Below, in pieces: positions 7,937-14,516 of a stretch of 18,267 nucleotides of DNA. The stretch is taken from positions 1 through 18,267 of the forward strand of contig JANRKT010000307.1 in the NCBI GenBank assembly GCA_033763355.1. The letters run 5' to 3'. Source of the stretch: JANRKT01 sp033763355. Lineage in GTDB: Bacteria > Bacteroidota > Bacteroidia > Chitinophagales > Chitinophagaceae. The translations under genes and the position numbers were made by a program. Position 1 is the first letter of the stretch, and each line of letters begins with the position of its first letter. The notes beneath the pieces were generated by a model. The model was not told the DNA's origin and searched no databases. It worked only from the letters and a program-made list of their open reading frames with translations.

Positions 7937-9568
7937 ATGAACACCGGCTACTTCAATTACCCGATGCCAGTTAATGAACCGGTATTAAACTATGCTCCCG
8001 GAAGCGCTGAAAGAAAAAGATTAAAAGAAGTTTTAGCAGAATTAAAGAGTACTGTAGCTGATGTGCCCATGTATATTGGCGGCAAAGAAGTACGTACCAA
8101 TAAAAAAGTAGCCATGCACCCGCCGCATGAAATTGCACATACGCTGGGTTATTTCAGTGCGGGGGATGAAAAGCATGTGCAGCAGGCAATAGATGCTGCC
8201 CTGGCTGCAAAAGAAAACTGGGCTAATATGAGTTGGGAGAACCGTGCCAATATATTTTTAAAAGCAGCCGACCTGATTGCTACAAAGTACCGCCCTTATA
8301 TGAATGGCACTACCATGCTGGGGCAAAGTAAAAATGCATACCAGGCCGAAATTGACAGTGCCTGTGAGATCATTGATTTCCTTCGTTTCAATGTGCACTT
8401 TTTAAATGAGATATACCGTCAGCAACCCATCAGTTCACCCGGAATGCACAACAGGATGGAATACCGGCCGCTTGAAGGGTTTGTGCTTGCTGTTACACCT
8501 TTCAATTTTACTGCTATTGGTGGTAACCTCCCCACTTCGGCTGCTATGTGCGGTAATGTGGTGGTATGGAAGCCTGCCAATACACAGGTATATTCCGCAC
8601 AAATGTTTATGCGCATATTAAAAGAAGCGGGTTTGCCTGACGGGGTGATCAATCTTATTTATGTGGACGGCCCCACATTGGGTAAAGTATGTTTCAATCA
8701 CCGCGATTTTGCAGGTGTGCATTTTACAGGTTCAACCGGTGTTTTCAATAACATGTGGGAAACCATTGGTAAAAACATGGCCATGTATAAATCTTATCCG
8801 CGTATAGTTGGTGAAACGGGCGGTAAAGATTTTGTGCTGGCGCATAAAAGCGCCGATGCGGATGTGGTGGCTACGGCATTGCTGCGTGGTGCATTTGAAT
8901 TCCAGGGCCAGAAATGTTCTGCTGCATCAAGGGCATACATACCCTCTAACATTGCAGAAGAGGTTAAAAAGAAACTTGTTGCGGGTGTAAAAAGTTTTAA
9001 AATGGGCAGCCCGGAAGACTTTACCAATTTCATCAATGCAGTTATAGATGAAAAAAGTTTTGACAAGATAAAAAGCTATATTGATAATGCCAGAAAGGAC
9101 AAGAAAGCGGAAATATGGGCGGGTGGAAAATGCGATAAAAAAGAAGGTTATTTTATTCAGCCCACAGTAATTGAAGCAAAGGACCCTAAGTATGTAACCA
9201 TGTGCGAAGAAATATTCGGGCCGGTGCTTACGGTTTATGTTTATCCTGCAAATAGTTTTGAAAGGGCGCTGGAACTGGTTGATTCAACATCGCCTTATGC
9301 TTTAACCGGCGCTGTTATTGCAAAAGACAGGGCTGCTGTTGAGCTGGCAACAAACAGGCTTCGCAATGCCGCAGGTAATTTTTACATTAATGATAAACCA
9401 ACAGGCGCTGTTGTGGGTCAGCAACCTTTTGGCGGAGCAAGGGCAAGCGGCACCAATGATAAGGCAGGAAGTATTTTAAACCTGTACCGGTGGCTGAGTG
9501 CAAGAACCATCAAAGAAACATTCAATCCGCCAGCAGATTACAGGTACCCGTTTATGCAGGAGGAGTGA
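7937..9568 (+). CDS. pruA: L-glutamate gamma-semialdehyde (1-pyrroline-5-carboxylate) dehydrogenase
   Basis: This 543-residue aldehyde dehydrogenase performs the second step of proline catabolism, oxidising glutamate semialdehyde (from P5C) to glutamate with NAD+. The catalytic pair is present: the general base Glu293 in GETGGKDF and the nucleophile Cys327 in FQGQKCSAASRAY. The cofactor loop FTGSTGVF is at 263-270, and PFNFTAIGGNLP is at about 188-200. The N-terminal 'YFNYPMPVNEPVLNYAPGS' and the length fit the stand-alone eukaryote-like P5CDH family (about 540 residues) rather than the bifunctional PutA. No proline dehydrogenase gene is visible here. pyrR follows after 26 nt, and a shared transcript is possible though the pathways are unrelated. 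Confidence 0.94.
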   Translation: MNTGYFNYPMPVNEPVLNYAPGSAERKRLKEVLAELKSTVADVPMYIGGKEVRTNKKVAMHPPHEIAHTLGYFSAGDEKHVQQAIDAALAAKENWANMSWENRANIFLKAADLIATKYRPYMNGTTMLGQSKNAYQAEIDSACEIIDFLRFNVHFLNEIYRQQPISSPGMHNRMEYRPLEGFVLAVTPFNFTAIGGNLPTSAAMCGNVVVWKPANTQVYSAQMFMRILKEAGLPDGVINLIYVDGPTLGKVCFNHRDFAGVHFTGSTGVFNNMWETIGKNMAMYKSYPRIVGETGGKDFVLAHKSADADVVATALLRGAFEFQGQKCSAASRAYIPSNIAEEVKKKLVAGVKSFKMGSPEDFTNFINAVIDEKSFDKIKSYIDNARKDKKAEIWAGGKCDKKEGYFIQPTVIEAKDPKYVTMCEEIFGPVLTVYVYPANSFERALELVDSTSPYALTGAVIAKDRAAVELATNRLRNAAGNFYINDKPTGAVVGQQPFGGARASGTNDKAGSILNLYRWLSARTIKETFNPPADYRYPFMQEE

Positions 9569-9594
9569 TATTATTGTTATATAAAATAATTTGA

Positions 9595-10107
9595 TTGAAA
9601 ACAATATACACGTCAGATCAACTGGCCATTACCATTAAGCGCCTTGCCCACCAGGTTTTAGAGAACCACATTGACCTGGAGAATACGGTTCTTATCGGTA
9701 TGCAGCCGAGGGGAATTTATATTTCAGACAGGATTGTTGAAGAAATAAAAAATGAACTAGGGCCTGAAAAAGTGCATTATGGCAAATTAGACATTACTTT
9801 TTACCGTGATGATGTACGACAGGGCCTTCATGTAGCCAATAAAACTGATATTCCCTTTTCAATTGAAGGGAAAAAAGTGGTGCTGATTGATGATGTACTT
9901 TACACTGGCCGTACCATCCGTGCTGCACTTGATGCCCTGCTTGACTTCGGCCGACCTGAAAAAGTTGAACTATGTATCCTCGTTGACCGTCGTTACAACC
10001 GCCAGTTGCCCATTCAACCCGATTATGTTGGTAAATATCTTGACACCATCACATCCCAGAAAGTAAAAGTGCTCCCCGATAAAAATGAAGTGGTGATTTA
10101 TGATTGA
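9595..10107 (+). CDS. pyrR: PyrR-type phosphoribosyltransferase (pyrimidine regulator/uracil PRTase)
   Basis: A 170-residue type I phosphoribosyltransferase with the PRPP loop VVLIDDVLYTGRT at residues 95-107, the PyrR signature DITFYRDDV near 67-74, and LVDRRYNRQLPI near 129-140. PyrR proteins bind pyr mRNA to control attenuation in response to UMP and often have weak uracil phosphoribosyltransferase activity. The start is a TTG at 9595: an in-frame stop ends just before it, and the next Met is residue 36, inside the fold, while MKTIYTSDQLA aligns with the expected N-terminus. The usual partner pyrB is not downstream, where the convergent M90 gene lies. I see no attenuator in its short upstream gap. 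Confidence 0.88.
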   Translation: MKTIYTSDQLAITIKRLAHQVLENHIDLENTVLIGMQPRGIYISDRIVEEIKNELGPEKVHYGKLDITFYRDDVRQGLHVANKTDIPFSIEGKKVVLIDDVLYTGRTIRAALDALLDFGRPEKVELCILVDRRYNRQLPIQPDYVGKYLDTITSQKVKVLPDKNEVVIYD

Positions 10108-10128
10108 AGATATATAGGGCAGCATGGG

Positions 10129-10170
10129 ACAAGTTACAAGGTACAAGTTACAAGGTGCCAGGGGCAACAT
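10129..10170. repeat. Two tandem 14-bp units plus short hairpin between convergent genes
   Basis: ACAAGTTACAAGGT occurs at 10129-10142 and again, identically, at 10143-10156. It is followed by TGCC-AGG-GGCA (about 10156-10165), which can form a small stem. It lies in the 140-bp gap between the convergent pyrR and M90 genes, where it may help end transcription. The rest of the gap shows nothing notable. Confidence 0.6.
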
Positions 10171-10247
10171 GCAAAAGAGCAGGATAAGCAGCCGGGGTAT
10201 GTTATCGCAAAGTCAATAAGATATTTATAGCAAGTTGATTCCCGTCA

Positions 10248-11108
10248 TTACACCGCATAATTGTGGTTGGGGTAATTAAGAGGGTCCTGGCACAAGAGGT
10301 CGCATATTACTTGGTAAAGGTCAGGGTAGTGTTCTTTGAGCCGTTCGGGGTGTTTAAAAAATATCTCAATGGTTTCCGCCCAGAATTCCTGGAAGCTTTT
10401 CATCGAATATTCGGTATATAAACCAATGCTGACCTTTTGCTCCATTGCATAAATTTTATCTCCCCAGGATGTAAACAGGTGAAATGAATCTTTAAACCCT
10501 TTATCAATGTATTCATCGGTTTCCAGGTTCTGGTAATAAAGTGCATGGGCCATTTCGTGCAAACCGAGGTTCTGGTTGTCGAAGCGGTTCCTGTAACCTT
10601 CAAGAAATTGTTTCCATGCAATGTTGATGGTGTTGCCGCTTACATTGCCAATCAGTATGCGCATGGGTTCCATTGCAATAAATTCCTGCGGATAAACCTG
10701 TATGATGCTGAAATGCGGCATCAGGTATTTACCCAACCCAAAAGTTAACTGTATTGCAGCAGCGCTGATGAGTATGGGCATTTCGCGGTAACCCTTTACA
10801 TCGTGTATGATGAAAATTTTGGTGTGAATGAACTTTTTTAATCTTGTTAAAAATTTTTCCTGGTCAGGCGGTATAAGCTTTACGAAGTAAGGGAAATGTT
10901 TGATGAGGATTTTACGCAGTAATTCGTCAGTAAAATCAAGGTCTTCGCCGTTGTAAACAAGCGGGCCTGCAACACCAAATGCCTCTTTGTTCATTTCCAG
11001 TTCGCCGGATAAATCCTGGACCTTGTTTCTCCTGGAGGTAATGCGGTGATGGCGGATGATGATGACAACAACTACGGCAATTGATATGACAACTACGGCA
11101 ATCTCCAT
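10248..11108 (-). CDS. M90 (MtfA-like) zinc metallopeptidase, membrane-anchored
   Basis: This 286-residue protein has an N-terminal transmembrane anchor (residues 2-19, Val/Ile-rich, followed by basic RHHRITSRRNK). The HEXXH zinc motif is HEMAH at 184-188, with a probable third ligand Glu241 in FQEFWAETIEIFFKHPERLKEHYPDLYQ. That downstream block and the closing DLLCQDP match MtfA, the Mlc-titrating peptidase of enterobacteria (family M90). E. coli MtfA lacks such an anchor and controls the PTS regulator Mlc; no PTS gene is visible here, so that role cannot be transferred. The gene starts 23 nt after the DUF2130 gene on the same strand, so they are probably an operon. Confidence 0.85.
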   Translation of the reverse strand: MEIAVVVISIAVVVVIIIRHHRITSRRNKVQDLSGELEMNKEAFGVAGPLVYNGEDLDFTDELLRKILIKHFPYFVKLIPPDQEKFLTRLKKFIHTKIFIIHDVKGYREMPILISAAAIQLTFGLGKYLMPHFSIIQVYPQEFIAMEPMRILIGNVSGNTINIAWKQFLEGYRNRFDNQNLGLHEMAHALYYQNLETDEYIDKGFKDSFHLFTSWGDKIYAMEQKVSIGLYTEYSMKSFQEFWAETIEIFFKHPERLKEHYPDLYQVICDLLCQDPLNYPNHNYAV

Positions 11109-11131
11109 CGGGGGCTTCGGGATATAACGGT

Positions 11132-12376
11132 TTACCCCCCCTGTAAAGTATCTTCCAGGCCGTCTTCAAGCAGGTTCAGGTCAATCGAGTCCTGGCCTGC
11201 AATTCCCTCTATAGAGCCCTGAATATGAGCGGCATTTAACAAAACTTTTTCCAATTGTTTTTCCCTCGCCTTCCATATTTTTTCCATGGCATCCCGCTCT
11301 TTTTGTATGGAAAGCTTCATGGCCATAAAGCCCTCCCTTACAGCCTTCCATTGACCGGTGAACTCGTTGCTTGTGAGGTAATCGTAGAGCAACTGCATTT
11401 TATCGCCTTTGTTGTCCTGCGATTTAAGGCTGTTGTAAATTTTTATAATGCCTTCCCGAAGGATGGTTACCACTGCTTTTACTTCAGCAAAACTGCATAT
11501 CCATATCCCATCCTTCTGCCCAAACTTATCCATGTCTTTGGGCATGGCTTGTGTAACTATTACGGCCACATCAGCGCCCTGGCTGCGCATATCGGTTTTT
11601 AATTTTTCAATCCAGTCTTGTGAGAAATCTTTGGTTCGTTTGCTTTCATAAATGATTTTACCACATTCCTGGCCAAACTGGTTTCTTACATGCTGAATGC
11701 AATCAGCGCCTTTCACACCTTTGCCTACTTCGCTGATTACATCAAAGGGAAATGCTGACCGCAGCAAATCTTCCAGTGCCAGCTCCTGTACTTCACCCTG
11801 CAGTTGCATGGAGCCTTGTTCTGCTTTGCGCTTCATTTCTTCTGCAAGTTTTTTCTGGTCATCTAATTGTTTTTCCAGTTCTTTTAAGCGCATCTGGTAT
11901 TCGGTTTCTTTGGCGGCTACTTTTTGTTCTTCTAATTTTCTTATTTCATCTGATAGCTTTGTTCTCTCTTCCTGCAATCTTTTCTGTACTGATATTTCAA
12001 GCTCCGCTTCTTTGTTTTTCAGTTCCTGTTCTTTCTGCAGGTATTCCAGTTCTTTCTGCCGTGATAGTTTAAGTTTTTCCTCATTGTCCCTGTTTTGTTC
12101 CTTCAGCAGTTTTAACTGGTTTTCGAAATCTGAGGCAAGGCGCCTGGTGATATTTTCTTTCAGCAATTCTTCAAGCTTTAGCTTTTCCTGCTCAAAGCTT
12201 TTAAATATTTCATTCTCTCTTTTTTTATAGTCATCATCTTTTTGTTTTACGTACGCCAACATCTGGTCACGCAGCTCTTTTTTTTCCTGCTCCAGTTTCA
12301 GCTTGTATTCTTCTGATACGGCATCTTCAATTGCAAACTGGGTACCACACCGGGGGCATTTAATATCTGTCGCCAT
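11132..12376 (-). CDS. DUF2130 protein: CxxC motif, long coiled coil, PD-(D/E)XK-like core
   Basis: A 414-residue protein in three parts. The N-terminus has a single CPRCG (7-11), half of a zinc ribbon. Residues about 22-195 are a nearly unbroken Glu/Lys/Leu/Gln coiled coil. Residues about 198-385 form the DUF2130 domain: 'FGQECGKIIYESKRTKDFSQDWIEKLK', 'GADVAVIVTQAMPKDMD', 'GIWICSFAEVKAVVTILREGI'. In that domain Asp225 (KGADCIQ) and Glu244-x-Lys246 (YESKR) fit the D...ExK arrangement of PD-(D/E)XK nucleases, with Glu202 as a possible helix residue. The fold assignment is inferred from this spacing and has not been searched. It leads an operon with the M90 peptidase. The biological role is unknown. 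Confidence 0.85.
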   Translation of the reverse strand: MATDIKCPRCGTQFAIEDAVSEEYKLKLEQEKKELRDQMLAYVKQKDDDYKKRENEIFKSFEQEKLKLEELLKENITRRLASDFENQLKLLKEQNRDNEEKLKLSRQKELEYLQKEQELKNKEAELEISVQKRLQEERTKLSDEIRKLEEQKVAAKETEYQMRLKELEKQLDDQKKLAEEMKRKAEQGSMQLQGEVQELALEDLLRSAFPFDVISEVGKGVKGADCIQHVRNQFGQECGKIIYESKRTKDFSQDWIEKLKTDMRSQGADVAVIVTQAMPKDMDKFGQKDGIWICSFAEVKAVVTILREGIIKIYNSLKSQDNKGDKMQLLYDYLTSNEFTGQWKAVREGFMAMKLSIQKERDAMEKIWKAREKQLEKVLLNAAHIQGSIEGIAGQDSIDLNLLEDGLEDTLQGG

Positions 12377-12503
12377 CCTTTATTTTTTGCAAGTTTACGA
12401 AAACCGTAGCGGAGAAAAGAACCGTAAAATACAAAGTTGCCTTATTAACATTTTAAAGCGTTGAAGTGCTGTTCACATCCATTCGGAATAAAAAAAGGTA
12501 TTA

Positions 12504-12590
12504 AAGCCCAAAGGGCTTAAACAATAATAGCCCCTGGTGAAGCCAGGGGTTAAAGGCGGTGTGCTGCAGTCAACCCGCCTTGGCGGGTTG
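12504..12590. repeat. Left hairpin cluster of the IS200-like element (three hairpins)
   Basis: Hairpin A is at 12504-12518 (6-bp stem AAGCCC, loop AAA). Hairpin B is at about 12529-12551 (CCCCTGG stem, with a GGT-GAA-GCC tip). Hairpin C is at 12571-12590 (9-bp stem CAACCCGCC, loop TT). All are perfect or nearly perfect with tiny loops. They lie 3' of the transposase gene and could also act as its terminator. The remaining gap up to the DUF2130 start (12377-12503) holds no other feature that I can see. Confidence 0.8.
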
Positions 12591-12646
12591 AATAATTACA
12601 ATAGATATTTTTCATCAAATTCAATTCCATTCTCAATTAACAGCCG

Positions 12647-13042
12647 TTAATATTCATCATAGAATGTTTCTTTTTTATGATGTTGTTTTTGACTTTTTAT
12701 ATATTCTGAAATCATATCCTTTTCCCTGATTGAATAGGTGAAGGCGCCGTATCCATCCTGCCAACCGGCGAATAATCGAAATTTCCCGCTGTTCTTCATC
12801 CATATATTACTGGCGACTTTGATGTTTTTCACATAATCGCTCAGGCAAATAGTGGGATGCAAATCTGAAAAAATGTGAATATGATCAGGCATGCTATTAA
12901 TCCTGTATAGCTTACACTTTTGCTCATTAATGATTCCCCATATGTATTTATACAATTCACTTTCATGCGCTTCAGATATGCCTGCCTCCCTGTTTTTAGT
13001 GCTGAAAACAATCTGATAAAAAACTTGTCTGTATGTGCCCAT
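12647..13042 (-). CDS. tnpA: IS200-like Y1 (HUH) tyrosine transposase
   Basis: A 131-residue single-domain transposase with all catalytic residues. The HUH motif is His54-Ile-His56 in MPDHIHIFSDL, and the nucleophile is Tyr114 with Gln118 four residues on (SEYIKSQKQHHKK), the Y-x3-Q spacing of IS608 TnpA. The block GWQDGYGAFTYS before the tyrosine is also typical. It cuts and joins single-stranded DNA through a 5'-phosphotyrosine bond. The ATG at 13042 is preferred (MGTYRQVFYQIVFSTKNR aligns with family starts). An upstream ATG at 13081 would add 13 residues encoded by the flanking hairpin. The gene appears intact. Hairpin D lies 16-32 nt before the start and may hold expression low. Confidence 0.92.
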   Translation of the reverse strand: MGTYRQVFYQIVFSTKNREAGISEAHESELYKYIWGIINEQKCKLYRINSMPDHIHIFSDLHPTICLSDYVKNIKVASNIWMKNSGKFRLFAGWQDGYGAFTYSIREKDMISEYIKSQKQHHKKETFYDEY

Positions 13043-13057
13043 GTTAATAACATTGTT

Positions 13058-13142
13058 CAACCCCAATGGGGTTGTGTTCACGTTTATTTATACTCTCCTC
13101 CGGTTTCGCCGGAGGTTACTCAAATTTAAGCCCTTCGGGCTT
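13058..13142. repeat. Right hairpin cluster of the IS200-like element (three hairpins)
   Basis: Hairpin D is at 13058-13074 (stem CAACCCC, loop AAT). Hairpin E is at 13097-13115 (stem CCTCCGG, with a GGT-TTC-GCC tip). Hairpin F is at 13128-13142 (stem AAGCCC, loop TTC). Each matches one hairpin of the left cluster in architecture, in mirrored order (D with C, E with B, F with A). The 85 nt from here to the next gene contain no recognisable promoter. Confidence 0.8.
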
Positions 13143-13227
13143 TCACTGTACCCAAAATGTTAATTGGCCGTATGGGTGTAATTTGACAGGAATTAAATAA
13201 TTTTAGAAATACTAAATACGATTGCTC

Positions 13228-14097
13228 ATGCTCACCCGCCGCAACTGGATTAAACAATCGGCTTCCCTTGCTTTGCTCTCCCCATTGGCAGATTTAAATG
13301 TTTTGCAGGAAACCCGAAAGAAAAAGAAATACCGCATTGGCGCCTGCGACTGGTCAATTGGGAAAAATAGCGATGTGGGTGCATTTGAAGTAGCCAGGCA
13401 AATCGGGCTGGATGGCATACAGGTAAATATGGGCGGTGAAAAAAACAACCTCCACCTGCGCAGGAAAGATATGCAGCAATTATACCTTCAAATCTCAAAA
13501 CACACAGGCGTTAAAATTGCAAGCATTGCAATAGGAGAACTGAATCTTATCCCTTACAAATCCGATCCCCGCACCGAAGAGTGGGTATGGGACAGCATTG
13601 ATGCCGCAAAAAACCTGGGCGTGGAAGTAATATTACTTGCTTTTTTTATGAAGAATGACCTGCGCAATGATGAAGCGGGAAAAAAAGAGGTAATAAAAAG
13701 ATTAAAGATTGCAGCGCCAAAAGCAGAGAAGATGGGCATTACACTGGGCATCGAATCCTACCTGAATGCGGATGAACACCTTGATATTGTACAGCAGGTG
13801 GGTTCAAAGAGCATAAAAGTATATATGGATTTCCGCAATACTGCGGATGCGGGTTATGATGTGATTAAAGAGGTTAAAAAAATTGGTAAAGACCTGCTTT
13901 GCGAATTTCATATGAAAGAGCATGGGGCTTTATTGGGGAAAGGCACACTTGACTGGCAGCAGATCAAAAACACGCTTGATGAAATAGGATACAAAGGTGA
14001 TAAATGGATGCAGATTGAAGGCGCATTGCCTGAGAAGACTGATGTCGTGGAAAGTTACAAAGCCAACCTGGAATATCTGAGAAAGTTGTTTGAATGA
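13228..14097 (+). CDS. Tat-type sugar phosphate isomerase/epimerase-like TIM-barrel protein
   Basis: A 289-residue AP-endonuclease-2/xylose-isomerase-like TIM barrel. The probable metal ligands and active-site residues are Glu176 (LGIESYLN), Asp201 (VYMDFRN), His228 (CEFHMKEH) and Glu264 (MQIEGAL), spaced as in this superfamily. The N-terminus (TRRNWIKQSASLALL) has a twin-arginine motif before a short hydrophobic stretch, so folded export to the periplasm is likely. The ATG at 13228 is used; an in-frame TTG at 13222 adds two residues. The next gene on the strand encodes a large periplasmic c-haem lipoprotein, which fits a role in extracytoplasmic sugar conversion. The substrate is unknown, and 'sugar phosphate' is only the family label. 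Confidence 0.85.
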   Translation: MLTRRNWIKQSASLALLSPLADLNVLQETRKKKKYRIGACDWSIGKNSDVGAFEVARQIGLDGIQVNMGGEKNNLHLRRKDMQQLYLQISKHTGVKIASIAIGELNLIPYKSDPRTEEWVWDSIDAAKNLGVEVILLAFFMKNDLRNDEAGKKEVIKRLKIAAPKAEKMGITLGIESYLNADEHLDIVQQVGSKSIKVYMDFRNTADAGYDVIKEVKKIGKDLLCEFHMKEHGALLGKGTLDWQQIKNTLDEIGYKGDKWMQIEGALPEKTDVVESYKANLEYLRKLFE

Positions 14098-14098
14098 G

Positions 14099-14475
14099 TT
14101 TTTAACCGCAGAGAAAAGAGGGCGCAGAGGTTTTCGCAGAGATTATTACTGTTGTTATTCTTCGGGATGTTGATTGGATGATATGTAGTTGCAGCGAATT
14201 GATTTAGGTATTTTTTTAACCGCAGAGAAAAGAGGGCACAGAGGTTTTCGCAGAGATTATTACTGTTGTTATTCTTCGGGATGTTGATTGGATGATATGT
14301 AATTGCAGCAAAGATGTTTGCGGATAATTTTTTAACCGCTGAGAAGGGAGTACGCAAAGGGTTACGCAGAGGTTCTTGCTAATGTTGATAATTTGGCGGC
14401 AACGCGGTTTTCCAGATTATGAAATAAGGACAACCCTCTGCGAAAACTCATTTTCTCCTGTTCTCTGCGGTGAAT
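14099..14475. repeat. 114-bp tandem repeat with partial and inverted copies
   Basis: Within a 419-bp gene-free stretch, unit 1 (14099-14195) and unit 2 (14213-14309) match over 97 nt with two differences, at a period of 114 bp. A diverged partial copy of the first 45 nt follows at 14329-14372, and an inverted relative of the same words (CTCTGCG..CTCTGCGGTGAA) is at 14433-14475. The head of the unit is AACCGCAGAGAAAAGAGG..CGCAGAGG..TTCGCAGAG, and the rest is unique sequence duplicated with it. A 100-aa minus-strand ORF across it is a by-product of the repeats. No gene or RNA is recognised in the stretch. Confidence 0.9.
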
Positions 14476-14516
14476 ATCCCGTCGCAAACTGACAATTTCT
14501 AAATTTGGTTATTCTT

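Larger units (their letters stand above)
12501..13142. mobile_element. IS200-like element bracketed by mirrored hairpin arrays
   Basis: One small HUH tyrosine transposase gene (12647-13042, minus) lies between two clusters of three hairpins. From outside to inside the left cluster is AAGCCC/GGGCTT, CCCCTGG/CCAGGGG, CAACCCGCC/GGCGGGTTG. From inside to outside the right cluster is CAACCCC/GGGGTTG, CCTCCGG/CCGGAGG, AAGCCC/GGGCTT. This gives an element of about 640 bp with matching ends and no accessory gene. IS200-type elements have subterminal hairpins and no inverted repeats or target duplication, so the exact ends cannot be fixed by inspection. A DUF2130 gene and an isomerase gene border it, and neither is interrupted. 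Confidence 0.75.

Noticed and set aside
9558..9563. AGGAGG as a ribosome-binding site for pyrR
   Set aside because: It lies about 30 nt before the TTG start and is made of Glu codons at the end of pruA, too far to act in initiation.
11697..12230. 177-aa plus-strand Ser/Phe/Cys-rich ORF
   Set aside because: It is antisense to the Glu/Lys/Leu-rich coiled coil of the DUF2130 gene. Such composition is the expected complement of coiled-coil codons.
12647..13081. Longer transposase start at 13081
   Set aside because: The extra 13 residues are encoded by hairpin D and its flank, and the family N-terminus begins at the ATG at 13042.
14055..14357. 100-aa minus-strand ORF with an internal protein repeat (YHPINIPKNNNSNNLCENLC)
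   Set aside because: It is simply the translation of the 114-bp DNA tandem repeat, including part of the isomerase gene end. It has no start signal and no recognisable fold.
14099..14475. Possible CRISPR array
   Set aside because: Only two near-identical long units plus fragments, with no short regular repeats, no unique spacers of even length and no cas genes in the window.
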